A stretch of 64,000 nucleotides of DNA from Novosphingobium fuchskuhlense (GTDB taxonomy: Bacteria; Pseudomonadota; Alphaproteobacteria; Sphingomonadales; Sphingomonadaceae). Made by a program: the position numbers and the translations under genes. The stretch's first letter is position 1; each line of letters begins with the position of its first letter. The DNA is taken from assembly GCF_001519075.1 (NCBI RefSeq), contig NZ_KQ954244.1:761934-825933 (forward strand), read 5' to 3'. Below, piece by piece: positions 46,334-54,746 of this stretch. The notes beneath the pieces are model-generated. The model did no database searches, was not told the origin of the DNA, and was given only the letters and a program-made list of their open reading frames with translations.

Positions 46334-46843
46334 ATGGCCATCCTCACCGTCAACAACCAGCCGATCGAGATCAAGCTGGAGGCAGATACGCCGCTGCTCT
46401 GGGCGCTGCGCGATGCCGCCAATCTGACGGGCACCAAATATGGCTGCGGTACCGGCGAATGCGGCGCCTGCATGGTCATTGTCGACGGGCAGGCCATGCC
46501 GAGCTGCACGCTGTCGCTGGGCGAGGCTGAAGGGCGGTCTGTCACCACGATCGAGGGCCTCGCCGCCGACCGCAACCATCCGGTGCAGCAGGCTTTCGTC
46601 GCCGAGCAGGCGATCCAGTGCGGGTTCTGCACGCCCGGTCTCGTGATGGCTGCCGCTGCGCTGCTCGCGCACAATGCCGATCCAACCGAGGCAGACATCA
46701 AGGCGGCGATCACCAATATCTGCCGCTGCGGGGTCTATCCGCGGCTTGTGCGCACGATCCAGCGGGCAGGGCGGATCGCGCGGGGCATGGAGCCCGGCGC
46801 GCCGCTGCCGGTCCCGCCGACCGCGACGACACCGGGGCTTTGA
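46334..46843 (+). CDS. (2Fe-2S)-binding subunit of a xanthine oxidase-family hydroxylase (IorA-like), partner absent
   Basis: 169 residues with both clusters of the family's small subunit. A plant-ferredoxin-type cluster uses C38, C43, C46 and C58 (CGTGECGACM). A helical C-terminal cluster uses C96, C99, C130 and C132 (CGFCTPG, ICRCG). The length and single-domain form match isoquinoline 1-oxidoreductase alpha or aldehyde dehydrogenase small subunits. Normally the molybdopterin-binding large subunit follows directly. Here the next gene is the TonB receptor on the opposite strand, seven bases away, and no large subunit is in the window. Confidence 0.93.
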   Translation: MAILTVNNQPIEIKLEADTPLLWALRDAANLTGTKYGCGTGECGACMVIVDGQAMPSCTLSLGEAEGRSVTTIEGLAADRNHPVQQAFVAEQAIQCGFCTPGLVMAAAALLAHNADPTEADIKAAITNICRCGVYPRLVRTIQRAGRIARGMEPGAPLPVPPTATTPGL

Positions 46844-46850
46844 TCTGACC

Positions 46851-48980
46851 CTAGAACGCCATCCGCACGGAAAGCCGGGCGCTGCGGGGCTGGGCGGTGG
46901 TGATGTTGTTGTCGGTGTGGGCGTTGGGGAAGTACTGCTCGTTCAGCAGGTTGTTGACATTGAGCTGGACCGAGACGGCCTTCGAGAGCGTGTAGAACAC
47001 CGCCGTATCGACGCGGGTCCAGGCCGGTAGCGTCACGCTGTTGCTGACCGTGGCGTAGGCCGAGGACTGGTGCGTCACGCCGAGACCGAGGCCGAGCTTT
47101 GCGTCGATGTCGTAGCGGGTCCACAGCGAGATCTGGCTTTCGGGGAGCAGCGCCAGCGAGCGGCCGGCGGGCGCGGCGGTCGTGCTCGAGCGGACCTTGC
47201 CGTCCTGGAGCGCATAGCCGAGGCTGACCTGCCACTGGGGGAGAATCCGGCCGGTGGCGGAAAGTTCGATCCCGCGCGTGCGGGTCTTGCCCGAAAGCTG
47301 CGGCAGGCCGGTGACGGGATCGTTGAAGCGCGAGTTCTCGCGGTCCAGCCGGTAGGCCGCGGCGGCAAGGGCGAGCGCGGGGGTCACGTCCCACTTGGCG
47401 CCGACTTCGAGGTTGCGGAATTCCTCCGGCGCAAGCGTTGCCTGCACGGCATCGAGCGCGCTGAACTGATCGCCGGACTGGGGGAGGAAGCTCTTCGTGT
47501 AGCTGCCATAGAGCGAGACGTTCGCGCGGGGCTTCACGATCACGCCGGCACGGGGCGACCACTTGCGGTCGGTACGCCCGGCGCTGGTATCGGTGAGCAG
47601 GTTGTCGGCCGCGATCTTGAAGCTGTCGTAGCGCACGCCGCCGACGATCTGGAGGAACGGGGCGAGCTCGATCTGGTCCTGCACATAGGCCGAGAGAGTG
47701 GTGACCTTGGCGTGTGTCGAGCGGCTGGGCGCGCCGAACGTGATCGCGGGAATGTCGAGCCGGTTCGCCAGTGTCACGGTGGCCGAGGCCTTGCCGCCGG
47801 GGAACACGCCCTCGGAGCGGGCGGCATCGGTCGCCTGATCGCCGCCCTCAATCCCGGCGATCACGGTGTGGCCGATGGGGCCGGTCCTGCCCTGCCAGGC
47901 CAGGTTTGCCTGCCCGATCCAGCTCTCACGCCGGACGGTGCTGTTGTAGGCACTGAGCGAGACAGTGTTGTCGGCCGGGTTGACTGCGGCGCCGGCGAAG
48001 ATGTTGGCATAGTACTTGTCGGTGTGGCTGTACTGGCCCGCGACGGTGAGGGTCAGGCTGTCCGCGAGCTGCTGCGTGAGCCGGGCCTCGACGATATGGG
48101 CCTTCACCGCCGCGATATTGGTGTCCTTGCGGCCGAAGAAGGTGTCGCGGTAGCCTACGAGGGGCTTGCCGCCGAGCGAGGCGACGCCGCGATCGGCAGT
48201 GCGGCGGTCGTCGTCGTAGTTGTAAGACAAGTCGACCCGCGTATCGGCGGAGGGCGCGAAGGCGAGCGTTGGGTTCACGCCGATGAAGCGGCCGTGGAAG
48301 TCCTGCCGGTGGTTGTCGAACTCCTCGTACGTGCCGTTGAGCCGCGCGCCAACGGTCTGTGACAGCGGAGCATTGAGATCGGCGGCGAGTGCGAAATCGC
48401 CGAAGGTGCCAGCCGCAGCGCTGGCACCGAGGCTTTCACCCGACAGCGAGGGCGTCTTGCGGACCCGGTTGATCACGCCGCCGCCGCCGCCACGCCCGAA
48501 CAGCAGCGCATTGGCACCGCGCAGAACTTCAACGTGGTCGATGTTGTAGAGCGAACGGTAGTACTGCGTGTCGTCGCGCAGGCCGTTCAGGAAAAAGTCC
48601 GCCGTGGTGTTCTGGCCGCGCAGGACGATCTGGTCGCGGTTGCCCTCGCCCTGCGCGAGGACCACGCCGGGGACATAGCGCAGCGCATCGCCAAGTTGGG
48701 TGACGCCCTGATCATCGAGCTGTTCGCGCGTGAGCACGGTGACCGACTGCGGCACGTCGATCAGCGGAGTGGGGGCCTTGGTGCCATTCGCGGTGGCGGC
48801 ACCGTAGCTATCAACCTGTCCTGTCACCACGATGGGATGATGGTCGGCCGTTTCGCCGGCATCGCCCGCTTCCGCTGCCATAGGCAGGGCCTCGGCCTGC
48901 GCTGCAATCGGCAGGAGGGCGCTGGAAGCGAGCAGCAGGGCGGCGAGCGTTTTCACGGGCAAATCCTTCTTGAGAGGCAT
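46851..48980 (-). CDS. TonB-dependent siderophore receptor
   Basis: 709 residues from ATG 48980 (TTG 48986 is possible). Signal peptide LAALLLASSALLPIAAQA. Plug domain at about 50-165 (PQSVTVLTREQLDDQGVTQL, DFFLNGLRDD, HVEVLRGANALLFGRGGGGG). The rest is a 22-strand barrel ending in Phe (ARLSVRMAF), as expected for BAM recognition. The sequence is closest in style to ferric-hydroxamate/catecholate receptors (FhuE/FiuA/PiuA type). It uses the TonB complex encoded at 34.4-37.1 kb or an equivalent. Fur-like sites lie directly upstream. Confidence 0.95.
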   Translation of the reverse strand: MPLKKDLPVKTLAALLLASSALLPIAAQAEALPMAAEAGDAGETADHHPIVVTGQVDSYGAATANGTKAPTPLIDVPQSVTVLTREQLDDQGVTQLGDALRYVPGVVLAQGEGNRDQIVLRGQNTTADFFLNGLRDDTQYYRSLYNIDHVEVLRGANALLFGRGGGGGVINRVRKTPSLSGESLGASAAAGTFGDFALAADLNAPLSQTVGARLNGTYEEFDNHRQDFHGRFIGVNPTLAFAPSADTRVDLSYNYDDDRRTADRGVASLGGKPLVGYRDTFFGRKDTNIAAVKAHIVEARLTQQLADSLTLTVAGQYSHTDKYYANIFAGAAVNPADNTVSLSAYNSTVRRESWIGQANLAWQGRTGPIGHTVIAGIEGGDQATDAARSEGVFPGGKASATVTLANRLDIPAITFGAPSRSTHAKVTTLSAYVQDQIELAPFLQIVGGVRYDSFKIAADNLLTDTSAGRTDRKWSPRAGVIVKPRANVSLYGSYTKSFLPQSGDQFSALDAVQATLAPEEFRNLEVGAKWDVTPALALAAAAYRLDRENSRFNDPVTGLPQLSGKTRTRGIELSATGRILPQWQVSLGYALQDGKVRSSTTAAPAGRSLALLPESQISLWTRYDIDAKLGLGLGVTHQSSAYATVSNSVTLPAWTRVDTAVFYTLSKAVSVQLNVNNLLNEQYFPNAHTDNNITTAQPRSARLSVRMAF

Positions 48981-48998
48981 TCTCAAGAAGTTCTCTAT

Positions 48999-49043
48999 TG
49001 CGAGTCATTCGCACATTCAAGTTTGATAATGCGAATCTTTCGC
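48999..49043 (-). promoter_or_regulatory. two Fur-box-like inverted repeats upstream of the siderophore receptor
   Basis: Site 1 is TGCGA-gtcat-TCGCA at 48999-49013; site 2 is GCGAA-tct-TTCGC at 49031-49043. Both lie within 65 bp of the receptor start. They resemble the TGCGAATcATTCGCA form of iron boxes described for alphaproteobacteria. Iron repression through Fur is the likely meaning. Confidence 0.65.
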
Positions 49044-49128
49044 GATATGGTGCATAGCGCAAACAAGCCAGCAAGCAGCCCTGCAGGCCGCCGGTCGGGA
49101 CGTCAGATGGGGAGAAGGCTTGCCGCGC

Positions 49129-49260
49129 TCAGAACAGCGGGAAGGCGCGGCCGGCAAGAATCAGCGCAAAGGCCGAGCCGAACACGATTGCCGAACGCAG
49201 CACTTCCGCCAGCGAGGCGGCGGGAGCAGAAGCAGCAGCAAGGGCAAGTGCGCGGGCCAT
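49129..49260 (-). CDS. possible small single-pass membrane protein (43 aa)
   Basis: Reads MARALALAAASAPAASLAEV, then a hydrophobic stretch LRSAIVFGSAFALILAGRAF, ending PLF. One membrane helix is plausible. It lies about 55 bp downstream of the M14 peptidase gene on the same strand, with ATG 49260 and no strong Shine-Dalgarno sequence. Conservation would decide whether it is real. Confidence 0.4.
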   Translation of the reverse strand: MARALALAAASAPAASLAEVLRSAIVFGSAFALILAGRAFPLF

Positions 49261-49314
49261 TGCGAGACCATGCGCGCTGATTGCCTTACAATCCGTTAAG
49301 AGCGCTCCGGGCGC

Positions 49315-50448
49315 TCAGTCCAGCCATTCCAGCAGTGCGGCGAGACATTCGCGGGCGAGCAGCTTGCTCCGTTCAGGGCTCCAGCCCTGCGCCGGATCGG
49401 GCAGGTCGTCGTTGTCCTTGAACGGCATTTCGAGCGTCATCGCCACCGCGCCGAAGCGCTCGGCGATCTGGTTGGTGGCCATCGCCAGATTGGCCCTGCC
49501 GGGCCGCGCCACGGGATAGCCGCGCTTCGTCTGGAAATCGGGCGTGCGCCGCTCCAGGATCGCGCGGTAGCGGCGATAGGCCTCACCTTGCGCTTCGGTC
49601 CAGCCGGGTATGCCCTCGAAGCCGGCGAAGAACACGGCCGGGATCGCCTCGTCGCCGTGCACGTCGATCGCGAAGTGGACACCGGTCTCGTCCATCGCAC
49701 CCCGGATCGCGAGGACTTCGGGCGAACGCTCGGCGCTGGGTTCGTGCCATTCGCGGTTGAGGTTCACGCCGACCGCGTTGGTGCGCAAGTGCCCGCGGCG
49801 CGAGCCATCAGGATTGCAATTGGGCACCACATGGAAGCGGCAGAGCTGGCGGAGCTTGCGTGCATGCGGATCGGCGGGATCGGTCAGCATGTCGAGCGCG
49901 CCTTCCATCCACCATTCGGCCATCGATTCGCCGGGGTGCTGGCGGGCGATCAGCCAGACCTGCTTGGCGCCCTCGCCCAGCGAGAGGCAATCGATCGGCT
50001 GGCCATCGAGGCTGGTGCCGAGCACGCGATGGGTGACGCCCTCCGAAGCGGCAATCTCGGCTACGAGATCGTGGTGCCGCTCCATCGAATAGGGCGCGAA
50101 ATAGGCGAACGAGCAGGTGCCGGCCTGCGGGGTGTGGCGAATCGTCATGGTGCCGCCGTCCACCGCCGCGTCATAGTGCGTCTCTGCGCGGTACCAGGTG
50201 TCGCGGTCTTCCGAGAAGCAGGCACGGTAGCCGACCCAGCCATCGGGATAGGCCGCGGAGGCGAGGCCGGTGAGCTTCAATTCCAGGGCGCGGCCGGCGC
50301 AGCCGCTGACGCGAAAATGGAACCACTGGAAGAATTCGGACGCGTTGTCGCGCCGGATGGCGAGACGGGCGGTGGCGCCCGCGATGTCCAGAACCTCGAT
50401 ATTGCCGCTGTCAAAGCCTGCGTCGATGCTTATTGCGTCCTTGCTCAT
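49315..50448 (-). CDS. M14 family zinc carboxypeptidase (cytosolic carboxypeptidase-like)
   Basis: 377 residues without a signal peptide. An N-terminal beta-sandwich domain of about 120 residues ([37 protein letters not shown]) is typical of the AGBL/cytosolic carboxypeptidase and related bacterial M14 groups. The zinc motif HxxE is [12 protein letters not shown] near 170, with the third ligand His in [12 protein letters not shown]. The Asn-Arg substrate motif appears as [16 protein letters not shown], and the catalytic Glu in [11 protein letters not shown]. Bacterial members may trim C-terminal residues or act on small amides. The start overlaps the preceding DUF4136 stop (ATGA). Confidence 0.92.
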   Translation of the reverse strand: MSKDAISIDAGFDSGNIEVLDIAGATARLAIRRDNASEFFQWFHFRVSGCAGRALELKLTGLASAAYPDGWVGYRACFSEDRDTWYRAETHYDAAVDGGTMTIRHTPQAGTCSFAYFAPYSMERHHDLVAEIAASEGVTHRVLGTSLDGQPIDCLSLGEGAKQVWLIARQHPGESMAEWWMEGALDMLTDPADPHARKLRQLCRFHVVPNCNPDGSRRGHLRTNAVGVNLNREWHEPSAERSPEVLAIRGAMDETGVHFAIDVHGDEAIPAVFFAGFEGIPGWTEAQGEAYRRYRAILERRTPDFQTKRGYPVARPGRANLAMATNQIAERFGAVAMTLEMPFKDNDDLPDPAQGWSPERSKLLARECLAALLEWLD

Positions 50449-51029
50449 TTCACCGTGATAGTCGCCCCCGAGGTTCCGGGGAAGCCCGAGAACAGCGCAT
50501 GGGCGAGGCGCGGCGCGGCCTGATCGACGCTGGCGGCCTTCGATTTCTCGCGTTCGGTATTGTCTGCCCGGCCTTCCCACAGCGAGAGCCCGGTTGCGCG
50601 GCTGCGGATGGTGACGACGAGCCGCGTGATGACGCGCGTTTTCGGGCCGCCGCCGAGACTGAAGCCCAGGCCGAGGCCGAAGCCGCTGTTCCACCCGCCG
50701 GTAGAACCGCCGACACCGACCGAAACCGGGCCGCGCTGGCGTTCGGTGCGCTGGACTTCGCGTTCCACGCGCACTTCCGCGGTGGCATCGGCAGCGCCGG
50801 GCGTCGCGGTACCGAACCGCAGCGCTGACAGTTCTGCCTCGACCGCCCGGAGCCAGGTGTTCGTTTCGAGGCTGGCGGCATCCATGCCCGGGGCGGCAAC
50901 CACGGCGATGGCGCCGCGACCGAGTGCGGTGATGGATTCGGGCGTATGGAAGCGGGTGACTTCGACCGGAGCGGCGAGGGCCGGGGCGGCGACCAGCGCC
51001 AGCGCGGCCAGCAACAGGCGGGCCTTCAC
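50445..51029 (-). CDS. DUF4136-type periplasmic protein, copy 2
   Basis: 194 residues. Signal peptide [18 protein letters not shown] with an AxA site and no lipobox Cys, so soluble periplasmic rather than a lipoprotein. The DUF4136 pattern is visible: [18 protein letters not shown] near the N-terminus, a Gly-rich loop ([20 protein letters not shown]) and a beta-hairpin with a LWEGRADNT turn near the end. Tandem paralogue of the next upstream gene. It overlaps both neighbours by four bases (ATGA), so all three are co-translated. Confidence 0.82.
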   Translation of the reverse strand: MKARLLLAALALVAAPALAAPVEVTRFHTPESITALGRGAIAVVAAPGMDAASLETNTWLRAVEAELSALRFGTATPGAADATAEVRVEREVQRTERQRGPVSVGVGGSTGGWNSGFGLGLGFSLGGGPKTRVITRLVVTIRSRATGLSLWEGRADNTEREKSKAASVDQAAPRLAHALFSGFPGTSGATITVK

Positions 51030-51754
51030 GGCGTCACCGCCGCGAGCGGCTGGACGACCTGGCCGTCGGGAAACTTCCTGAGCAGCGCCGTGGCAAGCCG
51101 CGCAGCCATCTGGCTGTTGTTGATCCCGCCGTCTTCCTCCCGTGCCTCGCCTTCGGCGCGGCCTTCCCAGAGAACGCGGCCCGTGGCCTTGTCGCGGATG
51201 CGCAGATCGAGCCTGGTGGCGATGATTGCCTTGGCCGGCTTGGTCAGATCGACCGCGAGCGCGAGGCCGAAGCCGCTGCCGCGATTGCTGACGGTGGTGC
51301 TCATGGCGCCGCTGACCTTCTTGCGCGGGGCTTCCTCGGGCACGGCCACGCTGTGGCTCACGCCGATTTCGGCGATCTGCCCCGGCTCAAGCGCCCCGAT
51401 GCTCCCGACGGCGGTATCATAGCCGCGCCGCGCCAGCTCGTCGACCACGGCGGCTTCGTAGACCGGGAGCTTGTCGTCGTCGTTGTCTCCGGCATCGCTG
51501 GCCATGCGGCTGACCACGATGCGGCCCTTGCCGAGCAGCGCCCCGGCATCGGCGGTGCGCCAGGCTGTGACGTCGATCTTCTTCGAAGGCTGGGCGTTCT
51601 GACGGGGTGACGGGTAGCGCGGATCGGGGTCCTGAAGCCCGCCTTCGCCCTGCCAGCCACCGCCCCAGCGCCCTTCGCCGGGCATGCCCTGCGCAAGGAC
51701 GGGCCCCGCGCTGCAGACGAGAAGCGCGGACAACAGGACGGGAGTGAACTTCAT
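51026..51754 (-). CDS. DUF4136-type periplasmic protein, copy 1
   Basis: 242 residues, first gene of the operon. Signal peptide [21 protein letters not shown] disordered Gly/Gln/Pro-rich linker follows (about residues 22-55). The domain then repeats features of copy 2: [15 protein letters not shown], a Gly-rich loop ([14 protein letters not shown]) and [17 protein letters not shown]. The paralogues differ mostly by this linker. The function of DUF4136 is unknown. No promoter motif stands out in the roughly 180 bp between it and galE (divergent). Confidence 0.8.
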   Translation of the reverse strand: MKFTPVLLSALLVCSAGPVLAQGMPGEGRWGGGWQGEGGLQDPDPRYPSPRQNAQPSKKIDVTAWRTADAGALLGKGRIVVSRMASDAGDNDDDKLPVYEAAVVDELARRGYDTAVGSIGALEPGQIAEIGVSHSVAVPEEAPRKKVSGAMSTTVSNRGSGFGLALAVDLTKPAKAIIATRLDLRIRDKATGRVLWEGRAEGEAREEDGGINNSQMAARLATALLRKFPDGQVVQPLAAVTP

Positions 51755-51937
51755 GGCAGGCCTTTCGGAGGGATATTACGGCAAGCGTAGGTCTAGCGCC
51801 CTGTCTTGGCGATGAACGCCCCTGGTGACGAACGCGCTGCCGCTGAAAGTCTTGCTCATGAACGGATCGTTTGTCGATTCCAACGCGGAACGAGCCTGCT
51901 ACTGCACCTTCGGCATTTACGTAGGAGTGTGATTCGC

Positions 51938-52942
51938 ATGGGCAAGGTTCCCGTTCTCGTTACCGGCGGTGCCGGCTACATCGGCAGCCACGCCGTGCTG
52001 GCGCTGAAGGATGCGGGCTGGCCGGTCGCTGTGATCGACAACCTGACGACGGGCTTCCGCTTCGCGATTCCCGACGGCGTGCCGCTCTACGAAGGCGATA
52101 TCGAGGATGGCGCGCTGCTGGCGCGGATCTTTGCCGAGCAGAAGATCGGCGCGGTGATGCATTTTGCCGGCTCGATCATCGTGCCGGACTCGGTCGAGAA
52201 CCCGCTCAAGTACTATCACAACAACACCGCCAAGAGCCGCGCGCTGATCGCGGCGGCGGTGGAGGCAGGTGTTTCGCACTTCATCTTTTCCTCGACCGCG
52301 GCGACTTATGGGATTCCGGAAGTCTCGCCGGTAACGGAGGACAGCCCGAAGGCACCGATCAATCCCTACGGCATGTCGAAGCTGATGACCGAGACGATGC
52401 TGGCCGACACCGCGCGGGCGCATCCGATCAACTATTGCGCGCTGCGCTATTTCAATGTGGCTGGCGCGGACCCTGACGCGCGCACCGGGCAATCGACCGC
52501 CGGGGCGACGCACCTGATCAAGGTCGCGGTGGAAGCCGCGCTCGGCAAGCGCAGCCATGTCGGTGTATTCGGTACCGATTACGATACGCCGGACGGGACC
52601 GGGGTGCGCGACTATATCCACGTATCGGATCTGGCCGCTGCGCACGTTCTGGCGCTGGAAGCGCTGATCGAAGAGCCCGGGCGCTCGCTGACGATGAACT
52701 GCGGCTATGGCCGGGGCTTCTCGGTGCTCGAAGTGCTCGATGCGGTGGACCGGGTGACCAACAACAAGATCGTGCGCAAACTGGAAGGGCGCCGCGCGGG
52801 TGATCCCGATTCGCTGATTTCCGACAACCGGCGGATCAAGGCGACCTTGCCGTGGGTGCCGCGCTATGCCGATCTGGATGTGATCGTGAGCCACGCGCTG
52901 GCGTGGGAAAGGAAACTGACCGAGATCCGCGGGGAGAGTTGA
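51938..52942 (+). CDS. galE: UDP-glucose 4-epimerase
   Basis: 334 residues from ATG 51938, with TAGGAG ten bases upstream. Extended SDR fold: NAD-binding GGAGYIGSHAVLAL at 10-23, VIDNLTTGFR, catalytic Ser in FIFSSTAATYG, and YxxxK as Y-G-M-S-K. The C-terminal signatures VRDYIHVSDLAAAHVLAL and MNCGYGRGFSVLEV are standard GalE. It interconverts UDP-glucose and UDP-galactose for cell-surface polysaccharide synthesis. Confidence 0.96.
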   Translation: MGKVPVLVTGGAGYIGSHAVLALKDAGWPVAVIDNLTTGFRFAIPDGVPLYEGDIEDGALLARIFAEQKIGAVMHFAGSIIVPDSVENPLKYYHNNTAKSRALIAAAVEAGVSHFIFSSTAATYGIPEVSPVTEDSPKAPINPYGMSKLMTETMLADTARAHPINYCALRYFNVAGADPDARTGQSTAGATHLIKVAVEAALGKRSHVGVFGTDYDTPDGTGVRDYIHVSDLAAAHVLALEALIEEPGRSLTMNCGYGRGFSVLEVLDAVDRVTNNKIVRKLEGRRAGDPDSLISDNRRIKATLPWVPRYADLDVIVSHALAWERKLTEIRGES

Positions 52943-53013
52943 CTTTCCCGGTCTCCGCGCATAACCGCCGCGTTCCAATTTCGGCCCGGTCGGCTCGGGC
53001 ATAAGGATTCGTC

Positions 53014-53139
53014 ATGAAGATTCGCAACAGCCTGAAGTCGCTCAAGGATCGCCACCGGGACAACCGCGTGATCCGTCGTCGCGGCCGCACCTACGTCATC
53101 AACAAGACCCAGAAGCGCTTCAAGGCGCGCCAAGGGTAA
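53014..53139 (+). CDS. rpmJ: 50S ribosomal protein bL36 (zinc-free form)
   Basis: 41 residues beginning [20 protein letters not shown] and ending in FKARQG. It lacks the four Cys/His zinc ligands of the other form of L36, so it is the C-minus (YkgO-like) type that many alphaproteobacteria use as their only L36. An isolated ribosomal gene, 71 bp after galE. Confidence 0.97.
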   Translation: MKIRNSLKSLKDRHRDNRVIRRRGRTYVINKTQKRFKARQG

Positions 53140-53258
53140 TCAATCTGTTGATGCACGCGCCCCGCTTTAGCGGAGCAAGCGTGATCTACGGTCTCGAACC
53201 GGCAGAGGGCCTCCGCGATTGCGGGGGCGCTTTTGTTTGTGCGGAAGGAAACCAGAAC

Positions 53259-53873
53259 GTGAGCGCTGACGTCGATGCGGTGGTCTGGGACATCGGCCAT
53301 GTGCTGGTGCAGTGGTCGATCCGCCATCTCTACGAGAAGCTGATCTCCGATTCGGCCGAACTCGAGTGGTTCCTGGCGCATGTCACCACGGTGCCGTGGC
53401 ACTTCCGACACGATGCCGGTGAACCGCTGGCGGACCTGATCGCCGAGAAAGTGGCTGAGTTTCCCGAGCACCGCGCGCTGATCGAGGCCTATGCTCCGCG
53501 CTGGCTGGAGACGATCCCCGGCCCGATCGAGGGCACCCCGGCGCTGATCGAAGCGCTGGCGGCGAAAGGTGTGCCGCAGTTTTCGATCACCAATTTCGGC
53601 GCGGACACCTGGGCGATGTTTCGCCCGACCTTCCCGGTGCTGGACCATATGCGTGATATCGTGGTGAGCGGGGTCGAACGCCTTGCCAAGCCCGATCCGG
53701 CGATCTTCCACCTGGCCGCACGGCGCTTTGGCCATGCGCCGGAGCGGATGCTGTTCATCGATGACAACGCCGCCAATATCGCCAGTGCCGGGGCGCTGGG
53801 CTGGCAGGTCCATCACTTCACGCGGGGCGCCGGGGCGCTGGAAGCGGATTTGCGGGCGCTTGGGGTGCTCTGA
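53259..53873 (+). CDS. HAD-superfamily hydrolase (subfamily IA)
   Basis: 204 residues from GTG 53259 (GGAAGG upstream). HAD motif I is degenerate: AVVWDIGHVLVQW has the first Asp but Gly-His where many enzymes have a second Asp (DxD read as D-I-G). Motif II is SITNFGAD; motif III/IV Lys is in ERLAKPDPAIFHLA; motif IV is MLFIDDNAANI. Members include haloacid dehalogenases and sugar or nucleotide phosphatases. Substrate unknown. Confidence 0.9.
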   Translation: MSADVDAVVWDIGHVLVQWSIRHLYEKLISDSAELEWFLAHVTTVPWHFRHDAGEPLADLIAEKVAEFPEHRALIEAYAPRWLETIPGPIEGTPALIEALAAKGVPQFSITNFGADTWAMFRPTFPVLDHMRDIVVSGVERLAKPDPAIFHLAARRFGHAPERMLFIDDNAANIASAGALGWQVHHFTRGAGALEADLRALGVL

Positions 53874-53903
53874 GCCCGGTTCCTGAGGTGGCGTATGTCG
53901 CGC

Positions 53904-53930
53904 TGATTTCCCGCCTTCGCGGGAATGACG
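53904..53930. repeat. REP-like palindromic element (single copy)
   Basis: Contains TTCCCGC-CTTC-GCGGGAA (53908-53925) followed by TGACG, the common proteobacterial REP consensus (CGTCATTCCCGCGAAGGCGGGAA on the other strand). It lies in the convergent gap between the HAD hydrolase and pgeF, the usual location for such repeats. Confidence 0.75.
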
Positions 53931-53981
53931 CAGGGGGCGATATCGACCAAGGGGCTGGAGCGACGAAGGGGCGCTTGAGGA

Positions 53982-54746
53982 TCAGCGCAATCCGATGAGC
54001 GAGATCTGGCGCCCGTAGCCTGCCTCACCGGCATGGGTGGAGCGGCGGAACGAATAGAAGCGGTTCGCCTGCGAATAGGTGTCCTCGCCCAGCATGGCGA
54101 CGGTGCCGACGCCGAAGCCGGCAAGGCGGGCGGCGACATAGCCTTCGAGATCGAACCATGTGTGCCCGGCGCGGCCGGCGCGGAAAAAGCGGGCGTTTTC
54201 TGCACCTTCGTCCGTGAAGCATGCTTCGAAGGCGGCGTCCACCTCGTAGCTTTTTTGCGCGATGCAAGGACCGACAACGGCCGCGATGCGCGCGCGGTCC
54301 GCGCCGAGGGCCTCCATCGCGGCGACCGTGCGGTCGGTCACGCCGCCGATGGCGCCCTTCCAGCCGGCATGGGCGGCACCGATCACGCCCGCTTGCGCAT
54401 CATGGAACAGGACCGGTGCGCAATCGGCGGTGAGCACGCCGAGGAGCAGGCCGGGCACGTTCGTGACGAGCGCGTCGGCCCTGGGCCGATCGGCATCCCC
54501 CCACGGCGCGGAGACTGTCACCACATCGGGCGAATGGACCTGGTAGCAGGTAAGTAGCTGCGCGCCCGGCAGCACCGCTTCGCCTGCGCGGCGGCGGTTT
54601 TCCGCGGTATGAGCGGGATCGTCCTCGCTGTAGCTGACATTGAGCCCGGCGTGGAGGCCGGTGCTCACCCCGCCGCGCCGGCCAAGGAAGCCGTGCGCAG
54701 CCCCGGCGAGCGCCGGATGGGTCAGGGCTTCGACCGGTTCGCTCAT
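53982..54746 (-). CDS. pgeF: peptidoglycan editing factor PgeF (multicopper-type YfiH/LACC1 family)
   Basis: 254 residues. Zinc/active-site residues of the family: His in CYQVHSPDVVTV, Cys in LTADCAPVLFHD, His in GAAHAGWKGAIGGV. The C-terminus has TYSQANRFYSFRRSTHAG, also typical. In E. coli PgeF removes L-Ser wrongly added in place of L-Ala in peptidoglycan precursors; related enzymes act on purine nucleosides. Its start overlaps the pepN stop (ATGA). Confidence 0.95.
   Translation of the reverse strand: MSEPVEALTHPALAGAAHGFLGRRGGVSTGLHAGLNVSYSEDDPAHTAENRRRAGEAVLPGAQLLTCYQVHSPDVVTVSAPWGDADRPRADALVTNVPGLLLGVLTADCAPVLFHDAQAGVIGAAHAGWKGAIGGVTDRTVAAMEALGADRARIAAVVGPCIAQKSYEVDAAFEACFTDEGAENARFFRAGRAGHTWFDLEGYVAARLAGFGVGTVAMLGEDTYSQANRFYSFRRSTHAGEAGYGRQISLIGLR

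Noticed and set aside
49300..49316. GAGCGC-tccgg-GCGCTC hairpin at the end of the M14 peptidase gene as a terminator
   Set aside because: Only six base pairs and no T-run on the minus strand.
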